Source: Dryocosmus kuriphilus (taxonomy: Eukaryota > Arthropoda > Insecta > Hymenoptera > Cynipidae). Taken from it: 64,000 bases of DNA. The position numbers and the translations under genes are program-made. The stretch lies in the NCBI GenBank assembly GCA_038277395.1, contig CM076193.1:68850677-68914676 (forward strand). The letters run 5' to 3'. The stretch's first letter is position 1; the number at the start of each line of letters is the position of its first letter. The notes under the pieces were generated by a model that had not been told where the DNA came from, did not search any database, and saw nothing but the letters and a program-made list of their open reading frames with translations. Shown here one piece after another: positions 57,306 through 64,000 of this stretch.

Positions 57306-59363
57306 CCCGAGGTTTGTGCGTTTCTCTGATCAAAATAAGATTTATCGCGTTTATGAGGATTTTCACTAACCTCTATATTTCGAGTTTGTTTCGGCCCATT
57401 ATTCTGTGATCGATTATTTTGCTGATTATTATAAATCTCTGCGTTGTTTGAAGATTGATTATTCGATTCTCTAGAAGGGTTTGATTGATTTGATGAATTA
57501 GGATTTCGCTTATAAATATGATCCTCTGCACGTCCATTCGCATAATTTTGCTGAGCATTTCTATTATTCTGGAAGTTATTTGACTGTTGGCCGTACCCTT
57601 GAGGTTGGTAATTATTCGAAATTCTATTTTCACCATAATAATTTGTGTTGTAACCACTATTTCTTGAGCTTTCAAAATTATTGTAGGGTTGGTTTGGATT
57701 ATAATTATATGGATTATTCCTTTGATAATTATTAGCGCTATTATTAAGGTTGTAATGTCCTTGATTTTGATGATTCTGACGTGGGTAATTATTGTAACCC
57801 CGTCCTGAATAATAATTATTTCCAAATTGATTTCTATTGTATCCCTTGGATTGATCATTATTTCGAAATTGAGATGTATTATTATATTCGCGATAAAAAT
57901 CTCCGAAACCTTCATTTTGACGATCAAAATAATTCCCTTGATTATTATAACTATTTTGGAAATTATTTGCCCCTCTATGGTTTCTCCCATTCCGATTATC
58001 GCCATTAAATCTTCTATAATCATTTTGCTGATATACACAGTTTCTACGGGGATCATAGCTCCCCATACAGTTTATTGATTCTGCTTGTTCAAAAGTTTCT
58101 AATAATTCTATCAGTTTGTCGAATGTTTTAATGTTCCTTATCAGAAATGCAGTTCGAATTTCTTCAGAAAAATGTCTAGACAATCTTGAAACTATTTCGC
58201 TCTCCGATGGAGGTGGGATTAAATCTTTGGCATTATTAATCACCTTAATTCCCCAGAAATCCCCAGGATAATAAAAACCATATTGGAGGTCTGTGATAAT
58301 AGAAAATCGAATATTATCATTCCAGAATTTTGAAATAAATTTTTCTCTGAACGTAAATATATTTTCTTGTTGGGTAGATACTAGACTCCACCATTCTCTG
58401 GCGATGCCCTCTAAGCATGAGTGGACTACGAAATTAAAGTCATCCCTTCTAACATCGACTGCCCTGATATACTTATCAAAATCGCTGAGAAACATCATAG
58501 GTCTTTCCTCGCCAGATCCAGAGAATTTAGGTACCGGGTAATTTTTAAGCCATGGGACTTTAAAGTTTGAACCACCCGTACCCCGATCAATTCTTGTCTC
58601 CAATAAGACTTGATGTTCTTCTAGTTCTTCAAAACGCTTCCGATTTTGTAAATTATTGACAATAATTTCCGCCTGTTCAGCAAGGACTTCTTCAGTTTTT
58701 TTTTGGAGTGAATAAACGTTTTGTTCGATATTATCAATCTGTTCTACTAAAATCCTATCTTGTTGTTCAGAATTTTCTTTTTGCCTTTGTCTTCTGGTTT
58801 CAATTTTCTCGACCATTGATTTGACAAAACTTCCTATTCTATTTTGCGTTTCCAAAACAAATTCGCGGCGTTTAATTTTGTTCTTTTTAATCACTTTTAC
58901 TAATTTATTTTGAGTATCTATTGTTTTAGTTATGTCCTTTTTTAATTTGCCCACACTTACAATTATTTTGTCCAATTCTTCAATATCATAGTCATACTCG
59001 TTTAACTCTGAATTACTTTTTACATTTACTTTTTTTCGTAAAAGATATATTTTCTTGTACATCTAGGCTATCTCGTCCCTCTATACTGTTTTGCAAAACT
59101 AAATTATTTTGTGCGTTTGCATTTTCAGTAACATTCACTGATTTACTGGGTGAAAGATCGACATTCTTAGGGGACACATTTATTTCATTTTTCGTATTGT
59201 CGCTCGCATCATATTCATGCTCTGATTCTGTATCTGAAACATCAGATAACTCTTCAAATTGTCTTTTTTTATTAATTTCCTCAAATATGGATTCAGGTAG
59301 CTTCAACTTCCTACTTGCTCTTTTCTTTACTTCTTCAAGTTTTTTATTTTCTTCGTCCGACAT
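57299..59363 (-). pseudogene. gag: gag of the 11-kb element, one frameshift
   Basis: The start at 59363 opens MSDEENKKLEEVKKRAS, an acidic and basic charged region. One frameshift near 59040, in a T-rich tract, joins it to the 587-codon frame 59062-57299. This holds a long coiled coil (TRRQRQKENSEQQDRILVEQ), a capsid region (PWLKNYPVPKFSGSGEERP, then CLEGIAREWWSLV) and a C-terminal half dominated by N, Q, Y and G. No CCHC knuckle is visible; the R/N/G-rich tail may bind RNA instead. The Gag tail overlaps the start of the protease frame by a few codons (57305-57299). Confidence 0.85.
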
Positions 59364-59718
59364 TTTGAACCAATTTTATCTCAATATTAATTTAAAATAA
59401 ATTTAATTGCAATTCTAAACGATTTTATTTCGTCCGTTTATCTCTGGTTGTTTTGATTACAAACCCTTAATGTGTTCTCGTGTGTTTAACAAGTCTTGAA
59501 ATTTCGAATTTATTTCCTCAATTAGAACTCAATTAATTCTAGAATTCTAGACTGCTTTCATAATATTATCTTATCGTGACCGCAGACAGTATGAAGAGGG
59601 AACAAAAGGACATCGATGCGTCTTGGGCGATTTATGACTCGCTATTATTCTCTCCGAAATCAATTCCGGCTGACCGAGAATGTTTCTTACGCAATCACTC
59701 TACTTTTATTTTCCTTGA

Positions 59719-59738
59719 GAGTCCCACCAGGGGTACCA
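59719..59738 (-). promoter_or_regulatory. primer-binding-site candidate
   Basis: On the minus strand, two bases after the 5' LTR, the sequence reads TGGTACCCCTGGTGGGACTC. Its complement would be a tRNA 3' end finishing in CCA. The tRNA was not identified. Confidence 0.55.
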
Positions 59739-59740
59739 GT

Positions 59741-61312
59741 TGTAACATTATACATTTATTCCCGGTGATCTTTATAGTAATAAGGTTAGTTTCTTATAAT
59801 ATATGAATGTAGCATTTCAATTATCTCCCAATAATATGGATTATTATTGAGAAGGTAATTCAATTTGCGTTTACTGTGCCCCTTTCCAACAACTTGAAAT
59901 CAACAATATGCATATTGATCCAAGCGTGGGTAGGGCGATAAAACTAGTCCTAAACATATCACTAATAAATTAAACCGCTGAGATAACATAGAACCTGAAT
60001 TTCAAATTTCTAACTTTTAATTCCACTCCAAACAAGAATTGCAAAATATTAAAAGTTTTGAGTGCACTCAAGGGAGAGATGATTGCGAATTTTTAATTTT
60101 AATTATTATTCTGGTTTATGTCTCCTATTCTCGGAGTTATAATTACATAGTTATTCAAATATTCCATTGACCCATCACCAGAAATTTTCGAACTTCTTAG
60201 CTTAATCCTTCCTGCACAACTAGGTCTCTTAAAAGAAGAGCATAAAGTCATTATTGGGAGTAAATGACCTCTAGTAATTCATGCATTGCTTTGATCCCAC
60301 ATAAAAAGAAAACCTTTTATGAACTATCAAAATCTTGCCAACACAATTAGGTCTTTCTCCATTTTTATGGAAATAAGCATAAAAACGTTACTGGGAAGAT
60401 CCAATTCCTCTTAGTTCATGCATCGTATCTATACATTACAAAAAAAAAAGACACTTTTTCAGAAAATATTAGACTCTCCCTGCACAATGAGGTCCCTTCT
60501 TTTTAAATCGGCATAAAATTGTTACAGGGAGAATTATTTCCTTTGGATTCACTTATTAAATTTATAAGCCATTTAGAAAAATCTTCATCTATAATAATCG
60601 AGTTATCCCTGCACAATGAGGTCCCTTCTTTCAAATAGGCATAAAATCGTTACAGAGATAATTCGATTTCCTTGGATTTATATCTCGAGCTTATATGTCA
60701 ATTAAAGGAATCATCGTACATAGTAATCAAATTATCCCTGCACAATGAGGTCCGTTCTTTCCAATGGGCGTAATATCGTTACAGGGAGATTCGATTTCCT
60801 TTAGATTAATACTTTAATTGAATCATATTAAATTTTCTTTTCACAACTCACGATTTCCTTTAGGCAGGCAGGCTGAATTCACAAGGTATCTTGCCCGTAG
60901 TGAGCATATAAGCAATCCCTAAGATAGGGTATAATCACATTTTAAAACACTAATACTTAGCGTCTCTTTTGAGGTGACAGGAGAGGCTGACCAGACAGGT
61001 CTTTTCTCCTGGGCTTACCAGAATCAAGTGAACGATGAATGTCTTCGAATCCAAGTGCACACCACGGAATCAGCGGATCCAGGCTAGACTCCCACCCCAT
61101 TATCATTGCGTGCGCATTCATCAATGGTTGAATGTACATACATTCATCGATAGATATATGACACGCTGTAATCTCTCTTCAAATTAGGAATACGTCATCA
61201 TCTCATGGGCGCACCTAGCACGATTTCACCCGTTCCTTACCACTTTTGCGATGTGTAGATTTTTTTTTGAGTATAAAGGCTTATAATTATGTCAATATTA
61301 CGAACTACTTCA
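59741..61312 (-). repeat. 5' LTR of the 11-kb element
   Basis: 1572 bp, TG/CA bounded. Carries the same five stem-loop units (60206-60260, 60334-60398, 60475-60531, 60604-60659, 60733-60789) and the 61127-61270 segment missing from the 3' LTR. Confidence 0.92.
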
Positions 61313-61699
61313 GGTGGGTAATGAAACCTGAGATTTGAAGTTTGTTAAAGAGTGAATGATAAATGTCGACTGAATAGTCTTTACTTTTCCAATTATCTCC
61401 GGTTATATTTACTGTATGTGTTAGTTGAAATTAAATGACATCAAGAAGAGTGGTCATTTTTTCTGTTGATGAGCGAATTTAAGTGAATAATGGTTTCGCA
61501 TACAAGAGTCATACATATTTAGATAAGATAGCAGATATCGATTATTTGATAGTATTTAAATTTTTTCTAATCATTCATGGTAGAGTCCAGTTGTATACGT
61601 AAAATCTGATTTCGAAAATGTTGGGAAAATTGTTTTTGCGGAGAGCTTGAAGAATGTAGTGAATAGGATATTGAGTAGAATTATATAATGCCAAGACAT
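61313..61699 (-). pseudogene. env: errantivirus-type env, N-terminal part
   Basis: A minus-strand ATG at 61699-61697 starts a hydrophobic signal-peptide-like sequence (MSWHYIILLNILFTTFF). About 30 residues later YTTGLYHE resembles the conserved start of errantivirus envelope ectodomains. Stops follow. At the LTR element's empty-site junction (61313 against 50071) the two env parts are collinear and on the same strand. Together they span about 1.7 kb, a usual env length. Upstream on the same strand lies a gypsy pol end (63244), as in an errantivirus gag-pol-env order, but 1.5 kb of unexplained sequence separates them. Confidence 0.5.
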
Positions 61700-61716
61700 G
61701 TTGCTTCTTGAAAGCT

Positions 61717-61830
61717 TATCGATAGCCGAGATGCTTAATTGTTAGGAAATTATATGATGCGCTCGGTTAGATTTTAAGTAGGCAGTAGTTAGGTTCGAAT
61801 CCCCCCGCAGCGTTTCCGATTTTTTAATAG
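61717..61830 (+). repeat. possible tRNA-derived SINE head
   Basis: TAGCCGAGATGC near 61724 resembles a Pol III A box and GGTTCGAATCC near 61790 matches the B box consensus. Their spacing of about 60 suits a type II tRNA (Ser/Leu) ancestor. The acceptor stem does not pair, so this is not a functional tRNA gene. The body and the 3' end were not defined. Confidence 0.4.
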
Positions 61831-63243
61831 CGTTAAAAATTCGAGTATACATTTAAGTGGTTCTTGTAGGGATGTAGTCTAATCGTATATAAATAAAAAA
61901 ATGATTAAGCAATAAGAATAATCACAAGCAAATTTTTTTTCGTTAACAAGTAGAAACATCTAGATACAGAAGACTCATTTGAGTTACTATTTTATTAATA
62001 ATCTTGTTGACAATAATTATTTACGTAGTCGCTTATTTTAGCAGATGTATATTCCAGTAAAATTCGTACTCGACATTAATTGGGTACTAGCGGAGGCCCC
62101 TATAGGATCTACTTACATACCTCCTAGGATAATATTAGAAGCCGAGTTCACCCCGAATTAGATTCACTCAGAAACCTATTAAACGCCCACAGAAACCTCG
62201 TAGAAGCGCTGAATAAGCGAAGAGGAAGTCCCCTTAGTTTACTCTTACGTCCCTATAGGATCCAATTTCCACCTCATAAGATCCACATTAAAGCATCTTT
62301 CAAACATGGAACAAAACCCTCTTTCAAAAATCATACAAAAAACTTAAATTCCGAAACCTACGGGATTTTAAGCAGGTTTTAAGAGGAATTTTTACTAGGG
62401 CACACAAAGAATATATGTATATTTTGCTTTATGTGTATAAAATGTGATGCATCTGAAGATTTTCATTTTGGTATTGACATCGTTCCTGTGGTTAAACAGT
62501 GAAAAAGAAAAAACAAAAAATAGGAGGTGTAGTAAATGTAAAAAAAATACAAAACAAAATTTAATTATTTGCCTACTCCTACTAAAATATTTATTCTAAC
62601 TTCCTCTTATTTTTCACTTTTTCCATTCCTCTTCCACTCATGTATTAATAATCGAAATTCTATTTGCTATTTTTGTATATTAAATGATCAATTTTTCAAT
62701 ATAAAAAATAAATGTTCTTTTATTTATACTTTTTATAAACATTTTATTATTTATTGCCATTGGTTATTAAATTTAATTACAAAAAATATTTGAATTAAAA
62801 TAAAGAAGATAATTATTTTGTTAATATGTATTAGATATGACGTAACAAAAATGTGCCACCTCAGCATAATCTCTGGTGCAGGAGACACACACGGCCAAGG
62901 GACATGTGGGGAAGGGGGGTGGACACGCTTTTCACCACAAGCTACGAGCATTATGGTGAAGTGAGTTAGGGAGGAAGAGGGGTGTAGACAATGCACTTCT
63001 GAATGCACGTCGCAAACAGACGGGTGAGGTACGGCGCGGGGACAGAACTCTTAATTCCTTTGCCTCTGCTTCCTTTCGTTCCGCTTCTTTTCCCTTTGGC
63101 TTGGCTTTGTTGTGTCAGTGTGAGTGCGTTAGTTCCGGTTTTGTTGCATAAGAAAAAATTTCAATTTAAGCATGTGTGTAACCATTTATATTCTAAGTTT
63201 GACTTCTAATAATAAATTTATTAATATCCGTGACATTCCAATT
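61831..63243. other. no recognisable gene
   Basis: 62040-62400 has repeated words such as CCTATAGGATC and is less AT-rich, perhaps part of an unknown repeat. 62870-63130 is a GC-richer patch with no recognised domain on either strand. Open frames at 62569-62793 and 63003-63209 lack support. Confidence 0.5.
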
Positions 63244-64000
63244 TCAGATTGATTTCCCTTTTTCATTTTTCAATTCGTAAATTGTGGGAGAAATCTTGGC
63301 TTTAACGTAGAATGGACACTCAAAATTTTTGTTCAATGTTTTGGCAATGCCTTCCGCTTTATTTGACGACTTTTTTTCTCTTTTTGAAACCTGTTCGCCT
63401 ATTTGTAAACTGATTGTCCTACGCCTCAAATTATAATATTTTGCCTGACTGTAGTTAGTTGCATCTAGGTTTTTACTACTTCTTCCGTAATTATTTTTAA
63501 TTTATTCATTCGCTCTGCCCATTTCTCAGTTTCCTGAAATTCTACTTTATTTTTGTTTTCTAAATCCTTGTTCAGCGTTTGTATCGGTTGTAGTTCACGA
63601 CCTAGATTTAAAAAGGCTAGTGTGAAACCTGTAGAGTAATGGTTACTCGTGTATAATGCAAACTGTAGATCATCTAAATTCATGACCCTTTCATTAAGAT
63701 TTTCTAAATACACTTTTATCGCTGTTTTAATTGATCTACTACATCTTTCAGTTGGTTAGCTTGTGGCAAATATTTAGGTGTTTTCGAGTGTCTTATGCCA
63801 AAAGATTTTGTTAGGTTAACTATTACCTTGTTGATTTACTCCTTACCATTTTCTGCGAATAATATTCTTGGGGTTCCCGATTTATTAATAATACATTTAT
63901 GCAATCATTTCTATAGTGGATGCCAATTTGTTTCGCATGGGATTCATTTCTACCCAAAACCAGCATATATATCTTTAGCTTTTTTTACCAGTAACGGACC
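63244..64000 (-). pseudogene. pol: gypsy pol C-terminal part (copy 2), runs off the window
   Basis: Read from 64000 downward: integrase core remnants (GTPRILFAENGKE, with E for the usual D, then PKYLPQAN), then LQFALYTSNHYSTGFTLAFLNLGRELQPI at 63713-63465, and FECPFYVKAKISPTIYELKN at 63429-63244. The same order and wording are found in copy 1 at 10937-11206 and 12525-12660, so both belong to one family. Several stops lie in the integrase core. The element continues beyond the right edge, and it retains the region that copy 1 lost between the second catalytic aspartate and the C-terminus. Confidence 0.85.

Larger units (their letters stand above)
50072..61312 (-). mobile_element. 11.24-kb LTR retrotransposon (Ty3/gypsy) inserted in env
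   Basis: Two LTRs (50072-51490 and 59741-61312) start TGTAAC and end CTTCA on the plus strand. The 4-bp TSD GGTG flanks the element (50068-50071 and 61313-61316), a length usual for gypsy/errantivirus integrases. Minus-strand order: 5' LTR, primer-site candidate, gag (59363), pol (to 53934), a ~900-nt AT-rich gap, a basic ORF3 region (53020-52166), polypurine motifs, 3' LTR. By eye the LTRs differ by a few percent plus a ~140-bp deletion in the 3' copy, so the insertion is fairly young. The coding regions nevertheless have stops. Confidence 0.92.

Noticed and set aside
57373..58056. Second minus-strand frame rich in isoleucine inside gag
   Set aside because: A frame-shifted reading of the N/Q-rich Gag tail; composition is explained by AAT/CAA-type codons.
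61717..61815. tRNA gene
   Set aside because: A and B boxes are present but the acceptor stem and other arms do not pair.

Overview
The window is eukaryotic nuclear DNA, AT-rich and gene-poor, and most of what can be recognised is transposable-element sequence at different stages of decay. The element mix (mag-type and other Ty3/gypsy elements, an errantivirus-type env, DD34D mariner, Tc1/mariner relatives, a Penelope-like element with a GIY-YIG domain, an APE-type LINE) and GT-AG introns point to an arthropod, most likely an insect. A hymenopteran is possible, but that is only an impression. No bacterial operon, rRNA, CRISPR array or phage signal was seen.

Layout. 1-5.2 kb: tandem and dispersed repeats, a MITE-like hairpin, no convincing gene. 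5.2-12.7 kb: a decayed plus-strand gypsy-type element (possible 5' LTR and primer-binding site, gag, protease, RT, RNase H, integrase) interrupted near the end of pol by a complete 1.3-kb mariner. 13.7-18.8 kb: a complete minus-strand mag-like element with 5-bp target-site duplication (TSD), matching LTRs, tRNA-Ser primer site and polypurine tract; a 134-bp PIF/Harbinger-like MITE sits inside it. 20.6-29.4 kb: a nested structure. A Penelope-like element lies as a long inverted repeat (a 5'-truncated inverted copy facing a longer copy), and a LINE derivative that has lost almost all of ORF2 is inserted at its left end. 29.8-35 kb: GC-rich motif clusters, tandem repeats and one plausible spliced exon of an unknown gene.

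35.2-45.1 kb is a large inverted repeat bounded by TTAA and a short terminal inverted repeat. Its core holds two head-to-head Tc1/mariner-type transposase pseudogenes separated by 172-bp repeats that change orientation at the centre. A 5.16-kb LINE with a 15-bp TSD lies in the left arm. 45.5-46.1 kb is a near-perfect 565-bp palindrome carrying one hammerhead-ribozyme motif per arm. 47.0-47.9 kb is a three-exon (pseudo)gene of unknown family.

48.7-61.7 kb, minus strand: an errantivirus-type env pseudogene split by the insertion of an 11.24-kb LTR retrotransposon (4-bp TSD). That element has gag and pol, an unusual basic third reading frame after pol, repeated polypurine-tract motifs, and LTRs that each carry five spaced stem-loop repeats. 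The window ends inside the pol of another gypsy copy related to the 5-12.7 kb one and on the same strand as env.

The features do not form a pathway. They record layered insertions: mariner in gypsy, MITE in mag, LINE in Penelope, LINE in the TTAA-bounded inverted repeat, LTR element in env. The least explained items are the stem-loop array and third ORF of the 11-kb element, the hammerhead palindrome, and the three-exon gene at 47 kb.
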